Made by a program: the position numbers and the translations under genes
Notes under the pieces: model-generated
What the model was told of the DNA's origin: nothing
The model's input: the letters and a program-made list of their open reading frames with translations, nothing else
Databases searched by the model: none
From: Isoetes taiwanensis
Lineage: Eukaryota > Streptophyta > Lycopodiopsida > Isoetales > Isoetaceae
Reading direction: 5' to 3'
Assembly: GCA_021234155.1 (NCBI GenBank)
Contig: JAJEKV010000002.1
Span: 2,996,936 to 3,060,935, forward strand
Length of the DNA stretch: 64,000 nucleotides
Shown: in pieces, positions 46,405-57,340 of the stretch
Layout of the letters: each line of letters starts with the position of its first letter
Numbering within the stretch: the stretch's first letter is position 1

Positions 46405-47230
46405 CTAATAACACTTGTGGATAAACTCAAAGTTCCCTCTAGCAAATGATCCATCCTGCCCTGCTATTATTTTGCAACAAAAATTACAATTGTCGAAACC
46501 AAAACTATAATATAAAGCTATAACAGTACAGGACCGATACATCCTTTTACTGTCAGTAGCCATCCTTTGCTGTTGCTCAGGACTTTTAGCTAAAATAGTT
46601 AAGTAATCACAATAAAGTGTACCAGTAACCCCCACCTGCAGTGTCCAGTATAACAAACGTGGTAGCTGGTTTTCCAGGTCCCCAACAACAAGCTAGTACT
46701 CGTGCTATGCCATCAAAATTCTCCTCCTTAGATGGCTGGTAGTATGGGGCAGTGCAAACCAATTCCCAGGACTGTTCTTGCCACGTTTTAGCAATCCACT
46801 CTTTTACTTGGGTAATTAGCCTTCGCATTTCTATTTCCATGTGTGAAATAAGAAAGCTCTATAATAATTCTTTTAGTATTTGTTTGCGTTCTTCATTCCA
46901 AAGCTTCGCCATGGTGCTCAACCTATCACTTGTATACATAGATATCAGCTCTACCTGTAGCTTATTTTGCACATAATCTTGTGATAGACCAACATGTACC
47001 TGTAGAATGGATTCTTGTTGTTCAGCCTTTTGTATTAGCAACCACTGTCCATCATTAAATTTTTCAATGGGCTTTTGGTGCAACTACTTCACTTCTGCAT
47101 ATTGATGAGATGCGTCAATAACTTTTTTAACTTTGTTGGTGAGGTAGAGACTTCTGCATTTTCTATATAGACACTTATGATGTGATCTCTCACTGAAGGT
47201 TCAATGCTGAAGGTTCAACGCTCATCTGCA
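46405..47230 (-). pseudogene. SPT6-like transcription elongation factor pseudogene fragment
   Basis: Minus strand. The series is VRDHIISVYIENAEVSTSPT, then VIDASHQYAEVK-stop-LHQKPIEKF, then DGQWLLIQKAEQQ, KLWNEERKQILKEL, and RVLACCWGPGKPATTFVILD. After a one-base frameshift comes CDYLTILAKSPEQQQRMATD. This order (VIDxFHxFAxVKWL, QWLLIQKAE, MACCWGPGKPATTFVMLD) is diagnostic for SPT6, the histone chaperone and elongation factor that travels with RNA polymerase II. A TGG-to-TAG change at VK(W)L and the frameshift kill the frame. About 600 bases run without an obvious intron, so it could be a retrocopy. Confidence 0.8.
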
Positions 47231-48039
47231 TTGCCATCTAAGCAATTCATGGGAAGAGGATATAAGTCATGAAAAAAACTAGTGGTTATACAAAGGTTAG
47301 GCAGATATCGTAACAAACATATGGACAGTGCATGAAAGAAGGCAATTTATACCTGATCGTGAAGGTCATGGAGACCGACCTGCACAATCTTCATGGTTCT
47401 GAAGCACCATTCGATCCCTTGATTGCTCTTATACATTGATAGATATTATGCTATAGATTACCAAAGTTATGTCCTATTTACATAAAGCTGACATTGTAAA
47501 TCATGAGTGAAAAACCTCAATAAACTTTTGAACCCTCATACAGAAGCTGTGTCGATGTCGTACATGAACTTTGGATCTCTGTCTGTTAACTCAAATTATG
47601 CCGATGTTCAAACATTTGAGCAACCCAGAACGAACAAACAAAGGGTGTGATGATTTTTTTAATTTAGCAAGTTAGAGCAGGAAAAATACTTACCACTAAG
47701 GATTCAACAGATTTTGCATCTATCCAAGCTCGGCCGCCTCATTTCAAGCCCAACAATGACTTTTTAGCTGCTCCTTGTAGAGCTTCAGAGGATTTTGAGT
47801 TTGGGCAAATGCTTGCTTTCTAGACACGTCCCTTAACCACAGGCCCTCGAAAGTTATTTTAATCCAACCATCCCCAACCGTTGGATCCTGACTGCGTTAT
47901 ATCTCATAATCCCTGGAATATTCGTTTTCATAGAATATCCTATGGATTATTGACGGTAATCTTTGGAATATACCTTTTTTAGAGAATATCCTATATGACG
48001 GAAACAGTGTGTGGTTGTTCCGGACTCTACTATGTTCTA
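47231..48039. other. No gene recognised
   Basis: Nothing convincing. A phrase of the form ctttggaatat...tagagaatatcctat is repeated near 47908 and 47958. Confidence 0.35.
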
Positions 48040-48205
48040 TTCTCTGTGTTTCGGCAAAACTACCGTGCTCTGCCATAGCTAGAAAGAGCAGAAAAGGGCA
48101 AGGACCACAACCTAGAAATATATTCTCTGTGTTCCGCAAAAAAACCGTGCTCTGCCATAGCCAAAAAGAGCAGAAAGGGGGAAGGATCACAACCTAGAAA
48201 ACAGG
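48040..48205 (+). repeat. 83-bp tandem duplication
   Basis: ttctctgtgttt...cacaacctagaaa at 48040 recurs at 48123 with a few substitutions. Confidence 0.85.
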
Positions 48206-48645
48206 GCAGGTTTGAGGTAGAAAGAAGAAAACCGATCAAAAAGGGAGAAATCCGAGCTTATTTCGACAGCCCACATGAAGATCTAAGCAGGATCCATGAA
48301 ATAGGTAGTCCAAATTTGCATAGGCATGGATTGGGAAGAATCAGCAGAGCATATGGAGGACCATTTCAACTCTGTTGAGGATTTTTAGCAGCAAGAATGG
48401 CCGGAAAAGAACGGCAGCAGAAGATCACTCTTGGAGCATACCTTCTTCCGGAAAGCTGAGGAGACCCCATAATCATCCAACTTCGGCACAACCATCTTCA
48501 TATACTACAGTCCTTAAGACTATACCTGGAGTGCTACTTACAGAGAAAATGGCCGACTGGTTCTTCAAGACCGTTTTGCACATCCCATCTTATTATGGCG
48601 AAAAATTGCAAGACAAATGGCAGAAACCTTAGCCGATTGGCAATC
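48206..48645 (+). other. Unassigned frame
   Basis: The plus-strand frame 48375-48632 (85 codons) has no recognisable domain. Probably non-coding flank of the P450 pseudogene. Confidence 0.3.
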
Positions 48646-48683
48646 TGCTTCGTTTTCCTAAATACAGAGCATGTCGGTCGGCT
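48646..48683 (+). repeat. ~36-bp direct repeat, left copy
   Basis: ctgcttcgttttcctaaata and then cagagcatg-cgtcggct; the second copy is at about 49300-49338. The two bracket the P450 remnant. Confidence 0.8.
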
Positions 48684-49127
48684 GCCTCGAGGGCTTTTTC
48701 CATAACCCACGTGAGGGGAGGTTGACCTCCTTTTCAAATCTAGCTCCTCAGTCTTGAATCCATCTGCCAATTTCCAATCAAATTTCTGAAGCAAACTAGC
48801 AAGGGTAATCTGAGCAATGCACAAACCCCAACTCAATCCAGGACAAATCCGACGACCAGCTCCAAAAGGAATGAGCTCAAAATTTGTGCCCTTTACATCC
48901 ACCTTACTGGAATAAATCGTTCACGATTAAAAAGCTCAGGATTTTGCCATACACTCGGGTCTCTGCCAATGTGCCAAGCATTCACGATTATTCGGGTGCC
49001 TTTGGGAATCTGAAAACCAGTTACATTGCATGGTTCGATGGATTCATGAGGCAGAAGCAGGGGACCGGGTGGATAAAGTTCGGAATGATTCTTTCAAAAC
49101 AGCCTGCAAATATGGCAGATTGGAGAC

Positions 49128-49140
49128 GACTTCTTCTTCT
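49128..49140 (+). repeat. SINE target site duplication, left copy
   Basis: gacttcttcttct, identical at 49276-49288. Confidence 0.8.
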
Positions 49141-49275
49141 TCTTTTTTTTGTTTGAAGGCAAGGTTGGTGGGACTTGCACCCACCCACGTCTCCCACCCG
49201 ATGGTAGCTAGTGGGTTTTGAACCCTGGTGGGGTCACGCAACCCAAGGCCTTACCACTAAACCACCACCGCGATG
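49141..49275 (-). mobile_element. tRNA-derived SINE, 135 bp, with 13-bp TSD
   Basis: Read on the minus strand it starts catcgcggtggtggtttag, with an A-box-like tggtttagtggtaaggcc and a B-box-like gggttcaaaaccc about 35 nt later, the internal promoter of tRNA-derived SINEs. It ends in ccttcaaacaaaaaaaa. Thirteen-bp duplications flank it exactly. It lies inside a P450 pseudogene. Confidence 0.85.
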
Positions 49276-49288
49276 GACTTCTTCTTCT
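49276..49288 (+). repeat. SINE target site duplication, right copy
   Basis: gacttcttcttct. Confidence 0.8.
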
Positions 49289-49338
49289 AAACACATTCCG
49301 CTTCGTTTTCCTAAATACAGAGCATGCCAGTCGGCTTG

Positions 49339-52300
49339 CAGCGCAAGAAAGGGCAATGAAGTGCAAATAAAAAGTGAGAAGTCCAAATGAAAGGTGAAAC
49401 ATAATACGTGTCAACCGGAGAGCCAATTTCAAAGAAAATGTAGCAAACAAAATATTGGGGACAGAAAAGGAAACTGCATTATATAAGAGTGAAAGACCTT
49501 AAACTTTTATACTATTCATACTTCCTTATTTTATGATATATGGCATGGCCGCTTTAAGAATATCTCACATAATATCTGCAAGGCTTTATTGTGTTCATAT
49601 ATGTCTAAATTTGACTATCTTCAATCAATGCCCAATGTCTCACAAAATAAACTTAGTCTAGTTTCTTATGATAGTTTCCTAAATGACGTTGTGTGTTTTA
49701 TTGTATTATTCTTATTTGTGGTATTAAATAGTAAAGGACTAAACTTTAACTACATAATATCACTACATTTAATTTACTTGTACTTGAATCTAGGATGCAA
49801 ACTCCCTATTTAAGATTGATCATTATCAAATACATGAATATATAGTTTTCAATACTTACAACATCTATTGTTTTATAGTTCAAATATTCTCTTTGTGGCC
49901 CTTGCATGATCATATAAACATGATGAACTTGTTAACTAGGGCAAGGATTACTCTTTATTGATCAAATGCGTATTTTTTTTTTGTGCTGATCCAACAGCTC
50001 GTCGGTCTATGGCCAGAAACCATTTTGGCCAGCCGATTACGATTACTGGGCGCAAGAACTAAGGGATTCTTCATACTTTTTTGGTAAAAAACTAGGTTTT
50101 TTTAGCAGGGTTGCCTAACCCCCTGCCCGATTTCCTGCATTCCTAGCTATGCCACGCGTCGTGCCACGTCAGCAATATTTAATGTGAGCCGCTAGATCTA
50201 TAATTTTTCATATCTACGGTCGAGGAAAATAGAAAACTCAAAGAAATTCCATTTGTGGCGTGGCGATGGCGATGCTGCAGAGCAGGTTGCAATGGCCGCT
50301 CCATAGCAATGGATTTCTAGCGGCAGGTTGCTTCATAGCAATGGCCGGTCAAGTATTCTAACGCAATTTTTTTTTCCAGCAGAGGGATTTGCCGTGGCAA
50401 AGGGAAGCAGGGTGATTTGTTGGCAAAGCAGGCAGATATGGCCTCCTTCCAGATGTGTATGCTGAAGCATGTGCCTTGGATCCTTCATATCCTGCTCTTT
50501 TTTCGTCCTTATGCTTGTTGGTATGCTCTGTTTCGATTCTTCAAGGCCAAAGCAGATTTGGGCTCTCTTAACATGTTGCTGGATTCATGTTCTGCCGTGA
50601 TTTTGCAGGGATTTCTTAGCAGGGTTTTCACAGGGTTTTTTTAGCAGATTGGCAGGTCGAGTTTGAGACCCATGTTCCACTGTAAGCTGCTTGATTCTTT
50701 CAAACAGCTTCGTCATTTGTTTCTGCCAGCATTTCTGGAGGATTACTCTTGGAAAGCATTTAAAGTTACTGCATTCCTCCAAGAGCCTGGTACAACTGTG
50801 CTTCTATAGAATTTGAAGCAGATTTGGAGCATCACAAGTTCCAAATAAAGATCAGTTTTTGAGCAACATTCTTCGTTCATGCATGGTGGTGACAAGGTGA
50901 ACTTATCCTTGGTTTTTGCAGCAACCATGACCTCTGCATGCAAGTAGACTAGCTATCCTCAGATGCTAATTAGTGCAAGGCTTGCCTTTCTTATTCACAC
51001 ATTTTCTTCTCGAATTTCATGGCTGATAGGAGTCAAATATGTGTGGAATAACTTAGAAATACATTTGTTGATGCAGTCACTCAAAATATTAAATTGGGAC
51101 TAAGGTATTGCAAAATTTGGCCAAATCGAAGTTTCTGCTCTTCTCCGACCTTCCCTCCTCTGTTCTTCTGCTCTTCTTCGGGATCCTCTTTCCGAGGAGG
51201 CGGGATCTCGAACTTGCGCCAAGCATCTCTTAGCTTTTCGTTGTAAATGTGGAGAACTTCCAGAAAATTAGAATTAGAAATAGTCTGCCGGCTTCCTTCT
51301 CTTCACGGCTGCATCCTTCATCACTGGATTAAGTAGGTTGTCCCATCCTCGGTGCTCAAGCAATCTGTGGTAAGCTTCAGTTATACGCAAGAGCTAGCAA
51401 TATCTCAAACGGCAGAAGCATGGAGATCCCTTGGGTTGAATACGTGCCTCCACAAATCAGGTTGGAATTTATTTCAAAGGTAAATATGGGATGCTCTCTT
51501 TGCACTGCATGAACATTAGAGATGCATGATCATGGGAAGGAAGAAATTGCTGGATTTATACTCCATGGACTGCTCTTATATCTCGCAAAAGGGACCAGTT
51601 TTTCCCTTCACAAGTCCTCGAGAAGCCACATTTCTTATTGCCCTAAAGCTTAAAGTCTGGAATTGCACAAAGAGCCTCTATTTGAGATATTTGAGGAGAA
51701 GCCCCATTCAGCTAGGGAGTTCGGAAACAAAGCAAGAAGAACCAGGTGGTGCAGTCACAGAATTGCTTGCAAAATCGAGAGTATATCTCTTGCGCCTTAT
51801 GCAGAACAGGTATTAAATAGCTTTTTGCTAAATATCATGCATGTAAACAGTATCTTGTTGTAAACTTGGAAAGGAAAGGATTATCTCATATAAGCCAAGT
51901 TCCGATCAACATATCTTCAAACACAATGTTTAGAGCTTTGGATATGATTAGCACACTTCTATTTCCGAACAATTGTGCAGCGATTGGAGCTATGAGAATC
52001 TCAAATGAGGCCTGTAGTTGGGCCTCAATATTTTGAATGCATTGGTCCACCTTGTGCTTGCTTCTTGACATACCAAATCAGTCTTTCTGAAAGGAGCAAT
52101 CAGTCCATCATATCAATTTGAGAGGCCCTTGCTAATGATGATACCAATGTGCCCAAATAAGGCATATTAAGATAATCCTTTCATTATCTGGTGCTACAGC
52201 CCGGCCCCTTCCTTATTTTCTGCAGATTACAACATTAGAGAGAAGATTTGCTTAGGTGCATCCTCTGTGTCTCAATATTACGAAGTTGTTCAACAAAATT

Positions 52301-53725
52301 TTGTAGTCACTATCCTATGGTGGCTGGACATGTGATTAAATGCGTAGTTGGTTCTATTGGACAAAGTTCTACTAGTTCTAGTTGATTCTCCTGCAAGATG
52401 AAGCATAGGCGATCTGTCCATGTTGTGGAAAAGGTGGGGTTTCTAATACTTTGGTTCCTTCTGGTTAGACATTTTCATAACATTTCAGGAGCTTTATCTG
52501 CATTGTATTTCATTTGATTGCTATTTTTGTGTGTGCAGGTGGTACCAATTCTATGTAGCATCTGGAAGAAAGCTAATGCAATCAGATGGGCAAAAGGAGC
52601 AACAGTAGAAGTGGTATGTAATGGGTACTAGATCTATTTAACGCCTAGGCTTAGGACGCGATCCTTCTTCTATAAATTTCGTTGTGCATGCCGTTTGAAG
52701 CTGGAGCAGAGAAATCATGCTCAGGTATGTGTTTTTTGTTTATTAGTGGAGAGATGGAAAGATGGCTTTTGTGCCATCTCATTGTGTCAATATAGAATAA
52801 ATCTGCAATCCCCTCTGGAAACTTAAGGCATCACTTAGCATAGAAGCCTTTATAATCCATCAAAAGTCTACATTCTGTTAGATCCTTATGTAATTCACTG
52901 TTCTTATGTTGAGCAGATAACTCAAAGCAAATTATTGGAAAAAGTGATGAAGAGATATGAGATGGGACGATTGTAACCAGGAATTGCCCTTTTTTTTAAT
53001 ACACCTTCCACTTTCTGAAGTACGTCTGGATTCATGTAACAGCAGAGAAGAAGCATCTCTATTGTGCTTACCTAGCAAACGCCCAATGGCAAGAAGTACA
53101 AATGTTCAAACTATCTGTTATGTTCTAGTCCTTTTAGCATATTAATACCTCATGGATTGCAAAGGGTGATTCAGGATTACAAAACCATGATGTTTGACCT
53201 ATATCTGGGGAAATCCCTGCTTTGGTTAAACGTCAAAGTTAATAATAATGAGCAGTTAAAGTTCCAATGGGGCAAATTAATTTGATGGATGATATTGAAG
53301 CATTACCTCATGGTTGTAGAATGTCATATTCAGATAAGGGTGAGAGTATTCCTATGACCATGGGATTCTAAACCCCGAATGGGGTGACAAACTAGTCACC
53401 TTAAATGTCTTTGAAAAGAAAGCATTATCTGTGGGTTCTTATGAGAGGACTTGAAATCACGTACAGGCATGCAGAGCATGATATGTTGCAATAAGAGGAT
53501 ATTTATGCAAGAAGATTAGGTTGCCTATGTACTCGAACTCCAAAAAGTTTCTTGGAAGTTGTACAGGTGAGTTTGCAGATGATACAAGGAGCACTTGAAA
53601 GAAAAAGCACCAGGTTGGTTTCCTTTTCAGTCGAAATTGTATAAGATCCTGCAGCAGATAAATATTAACATTGTTCTCACCAAGATAGTTTTTGCACTGA
53701 CAGTCGCCAGTTCGGCTTTTCTAGG
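49339..53725. other. Mostly no recognisable gene; isolated exon-like stretches
   Basis: Exon-like stretches with plausible splice borders occur on the plus strand: 51400-51480 (SNISNGRSMEIPWVEYVPPQ), 51663-51810 (IFEEKPHSAREFGNKARRTR) and 52539-52615 (VVPILCSIWKKANAIRWAKG). They may belong to one unidentified gene. On the minus strand about 51150-51360 reads AYHRLLEHRGWDNLLNPVMK and NEKLRDAWRKFEIPPP, also unassigned. A pyrimidine-rich block lies at 51120-51200. No RNA genes were seen. Confidence 0.3.
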
Positions 53726-54082
53726 ATGACTAGCTCCTTGAGTTGGCAATCTATTGACCATCTAGAAATGGGGGAGTTTAACAACCGTCAAGAGGATGAA
53801 AAAACATCCAAAGCATACTTCTGGAGGTTGCTGAAGATGAATGCTCCAGAACGGCCTTTCTTCATGGCAGGAACATTGGGAGCTATGCTTGCTGGGATTC
53901 CCATATTTGGGTATCTGATCGCTTTAAATGTTGATGTGTTTTATGATACAGACCTCCATCATGTAAAGAAATATTTGTCCTCCTTGGATTTGTGGCATTT
54001 GTAGCAAATTGTGTAAATTATTACTTTTCTGGCATTGCTGGAGAAACTCTGATAAAACGCGTTCATATAAATATGCTTGCAG
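53726..54082 (+). pseudogene. ABCB (P-glycoprotein type) transporter exon remnant
   Basis: The frame reads KTSKAYFWRLLKMNAPERPF, FMAGTLGAMLAGIPIFGYLI and DLHHVKKYL. After a one-base shift it continues FVLLGFVAFVANCVNYYFSG and IAGETLIKRVHINMLAG up to a gt donor at 54083. This matches the start of the second transmembrane domain of ABCB/MDR transporters (FxRLLKLNAPEWPY ... YFFGIAGExLxxRVR). The rest of the gene was not found within the window, and the frameshift indicates decay. Confidence 0.75.
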
Positions 54083-55165
54083 GTAATTCATTTTTCTTAT
54101 TATGAAAAGAAAACATTAGACCATGTCAATATGGAAACATGTTTAACAGCGTTACTAAGGAATGAAATTGGCTGAATAGTGGAAAATTAGCATCCCAATT
54201 GTCTTATTGCGCAATGTATGCAAGAGCTGCAATGGGAGGTAAAACAAATTACAAAAGCCATCATACATGCATACAATATATTTGTAAAAATCATTTGCAA
54301 TACTATGGTTGCAATCATGAGAGAAAAACCTAGTTGTTTTACTTTCAAGCAAATAGAAAAGAATCCAACTAATGTTCGGCGGGCACCACTCTTATGAGAA
54401 GGTTTTGTCTCTTCAGAATGCAAGGTAAAGCATAGACTGCAGGTAAAGCATGACTATGAGAAGGTTTTGTCTCTTCAGAATGTAAGGTAAAGCATAGACC
54501 ACATTCGTCATTAATTTTATAGGGTATATATACATAGGATAGTGAAGGCTTCCTTCCCTTGGAATGTTTTGCTGCAATGCAAGAAGCTAGAATAAGTCAG
54601 GCATTTTCTCGTTCATGAAGGATGTTTAAATTTCAAACATCTTTCTTAACTAGTTCATGGTCTCTAATTTTGAATGTAATGTCAAATATCAATGCATTGG
54701 AGAGTTGTCAAAATTTCATGGACAATCTTGATCCTTTTCAGGGTGCGGGGAAAAAGGGCTTTCTAGAACATAATAGAATAAAATAGGCCTTGTAAAATAA
54801 AAATTTCAGGAATTTGACAACACATCAAATAGGTTGAAATTCAAATTACTACGATTAAAATTCCAACATAAATCCATTTGCCTAGCCTTCTTCCCAACCC
54901 TGCAGTTCTGCTAGTTATAATGCTTTCTGATAGCTTAAATGACATAGGAAATATACATTTTTAGATTTTTAGATGTAGAGTTTGTAGCTCACCAATGCGT
55001 ACATGCACACCCATGTGAGAGGGATATGAGGCAATGAGATAAAGCTAGATAGCTACAAAGAGGGAGGGAAGGGGAAGAAAAATCGTGGCTATGCAACATC
55101 CAAGCAACAATTAGGGTAGACCCACATAATCCAACACACACAAAAGAGATGAGAAGGGCAGGGCC
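54083..55165. other. No gene; 61-bp tandem duplication and upstream region of the LHC-like gene
   Basis: atgagaaggttttgtctctt...ggtaaagcatagac at about 54394 recurs at about 54453. The last ~100 bases before 55166 should hold the leader of the LHC-like gene; no TATA box is obvious. Confidence 0.45.
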
Positions 55166-56173
55166 ATGGCGATGGCTATGGCTACTACCATGCTCTCCTC
55201 TGCTGCTCCGGCCGCTCTTCTAACCATCAGATCGTCCAAGGCAGAAGGTGGTGTTCCACTCCGGCGGCCCTCCCTCCCTTCCCTCACCCCTCCTCCTTCT
55301 CCTTCTCCAATTTCTCCATCTCCATCTCCAATTTCCCCATCTCCATCTCCATCTCCAATTTCTCCCCAACCCACCTCTTCTTCCGTGGTTACCTTGGAGT
55401 TCCAGCGGCAGCGCGCCAAAGAATTGCAGCAGTATTTCCAAGACAAGAAATTTGAAGCTCGCTCCCAAGAGGGCCGCATCTTTGGCTGGGTTCGCAGCAA
55501 TGAAATCGGCAATGGCAGGTACTTCGTCTGCTTTTTTTTCTTATGAAAATTTGCACTGTTAGATTCTTTACCACTCTTTTGATGAGACTTTACTCATAAG
55601 GCTTCAGTCTTAGAAACATGATCACTGTGAACTTTGTCACTAAATCAAAAAGAAAAGAAAAGAAAATTCTCGGCAGACAGATCCTGATGTGTTCTTTGTT
55701 GGTTCCTGACTATGATGAGACACTTGAACTATGGTTTAATATGTATGCTTGTTTGCAACCTAGGGTTCCTGAAAGATAGATGCCACTTCCAAGTAATGCA
55801 GGGAATTTTATATCGACTTTAGCTGGATGCATTAAGCCTAAGACTTGTTGTTCTGGTTTAACCTATAAATTGCTTGTTGCTGTGCAACACATTGGAAAAA
55901 ATTATGACTTCTTAGCATCCTAAGTTCTAGTTACATTTTAATTCAGAGGAGTACATTTAATAGTTGAAATGCTCATCTTATAAGAGATCAAGTATGCATC
56001 CAATTTAAGGTTCACGAGTATTTTGATTAGGAATCCTAAACATTGGATTGCCTTGCAGATGGGCCATGTTTGGATTTGCTGTTGGCCTGCTCACCGAATA
56101 CGCCACCGGTGCCGACTTTGTGGAGCAACTAAAGATTATACTTTCAAACCTTGGAATTGCTGATCTTGATTAG
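55166..56173 (+). CDS. One-helix LHC-like (HLIP/OHP-type) thylakoid protein, 2 exons
   Basis: Exons 55166-55518 and 56059-56173 with a GT-AG intron give 155 residues. The first ~50 residues (MAMAMATTMLSSAAPAALLT...) are Ser/Ala-rich with few acidic residues, a chloroplast transit peptide pattern. A Ser-Pro-Ile repeat linker follows (residues ~45-70). The conserved part is REGRIFGWVRS-like sequence (here QEGRIFGWVRSNE), then the chlorophyll-binding LHC motif EIGNGRWAMFGFAVGLLTEY spanning the splice site, then VEQLKIILSNLGIADLD. A single membrane helix with ExxNGRxAMxGF is the high-light-induced/one-helix class, which binds pigment and is tied to photosystem assembly or photoprotection. Subfamily not assigned. 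The ATG at 55166 is the first in frame, and a second lies two codons on. Confidence 0.9.
55285..55375 (+). repeat. tccatc/tccaat hexamer repeat inside the LHC-like coding sequence
   Basis: A CT-rich repeat of tctccatctccatctccaat and variants encodes the Ser-Pro-Ile linker; such runs vary in length easily. Confidence 0.8.
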
Positions 56174-56999
56174 GCAAGGCACCTTCTGTACATAATTTTG
56201 CTGTTATATTTTGTAGTTTTTGCCCAGTCCAATGATTCAGAGTAAGCTATATGTCTACCTGTCCAGATTTAATACTAAAAAAAAGATTGTTAAATTTCTG
56301 CTGATTTTTTCCATGATGATTTATATATCCATGTAAAATCTGGCGCTCATAATTTAATTATTATTGGCACAGTTTTGTCCAACAAGAATGCGTCCAAGCT
56401 ATTTATCTTGCAGCAGCTTTGAACTTAATAATAGTTAATCCTTTCTACAAAGTGCACATGAAGGGCGGGTGCACGACTTCATAGAGTCTACAGTTCGTAA
56501 ACCACCAGGTGGAAATTCCCTGATTTTTTGATAATTGTTTAAAATAGATAATTTTTGAGCCTGTTCTGGCGGCGCCGCTTAGATCGCCGCCACAACACTG
56601 TTAAAACACTGATTAACTTTGAACACTTTTATTATCAAACTGTTACAAAAAGTATACAAACTATTAGAAGAAATGCAAGGTTTGCAAAAATGCTCCTGCC
56701 ATTGTAACCTGCATAGTTCTTTGTGCTCTTTACCTTGCATTTTGCATTTTTCTGGAGATCCAGTCTAGGTAGAGACAAATAGAAGATGATGGTGGACTGT
56801 ACCTGCAATGATGGATTGTGGCTGTAAGAGATAAAAAGGAGATAGATCAGCCCTGTTTATAGTAGAGTAAAAGGGGGCAAACTTCAAGAACTTCTGATCT
56901 ATTCCGAAACTCATTCTTATTGTTCTAAGCAAGATATCTAGATGCCAACTTCAGATTACTTATGCCTAGGAAACAGTGCAAAAAGAGGATGCCTTAAAT
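56174..56999. other. 3' flank of the LHC-like gene; no gene
   Basis: No frame of note. A GC-rich hairpin-like stretch (ggcggcgccgcttagatcgcc) lies at about 56569. Confidence 0.4.
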
Positions 57000-57265
57000 A
57001 GGTCTATTTTTTCAACATTGATGAATGTAGAGCAAAATCGAATAGAAAAAGAGGTCATTCTTTGTCGGGATTATGCAGCAAGCTGGGCCGCAAAAGCTGT
57101 AGTAGAATCGCGCCTAAGAATTGAAGATTGAGAAAAAAGCCTTTCATTGGCTAAGTAGAAAGATAAATAATAAGCTGATAAGGACCTTCGAGCTTCCAAG
57201 CTGCTGCAAGGGTCTCAAGGAAAACATGCCCGAAGCAAAGTAGAGTTGTTGATGCTAATTATCCC
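57000..57265 (+). other. Coiled-coil coding remnant, unidentified
   Basis: An open stretch with stops reads NVEQNRIEKEVILCRDYAAS and later ADKDLRASKLLQGSQGKHAR, a heptad-like charged pattern. The family is unknown. The stretch ends where a repeat shared with 35403-35480 begins. Confidence 0.3.
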
Positions 57266-57340
57266 CAAAGTTAAACAAGGCGATGCGCACGGAGGGTTGC
57301 CCTCCATGGCCGGAGGGTGAAGGGGCTTAAATCATAGTTC
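57266..57340 (+). repeat. Repeat shared with 35403-35480
   Basis: Shares acaagg, tgcgcacggagggttgcc and gagggtgaag-ggcttaaatcata with the other copy. Confidence 0.75.

Larger units (their letters stand above)
48690..49330 (-). pseudogene. Cytochrome P450 C-terminal pseudogene (interrupted by a SINE)
   Basis: Minus strand, from high to low: EEEVVSNLPYLQAVLKESFR (K-helix ExxR), LYPPGPLLLPHESIEPC in the next frame, IPKGTRIIVNAWHIGRDPSV, FNRERF, then DVKGTNFELIPFGAGRRICP with the heme-thiolate Cys. These are A-type (CYP71-clan) plant P450 signatures. Frameshifts after ESFR and before KVDVKG, and a SINE at 49141-49275 next to the K-helix, make it non-functional. The N-terminal two thirds are absent. 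A direct repeat of the C-terminal flank sits on both sides, which suggests unequal exchange between tandem copies. Confidence 0.85.

Noticed and set aside
49148..49275. tRNA gene
   Set aside because: A- and B-box-like sequences are present, but there is no cloverleaf with an acceptor stem, and poly(A) plus target duplications identify a SINE.
55111..55574. Antisense and +1 frames over the LHC-like first exon
   Set aside because: Low-complexity shadows of the CT-rich repeat and coding sequence.
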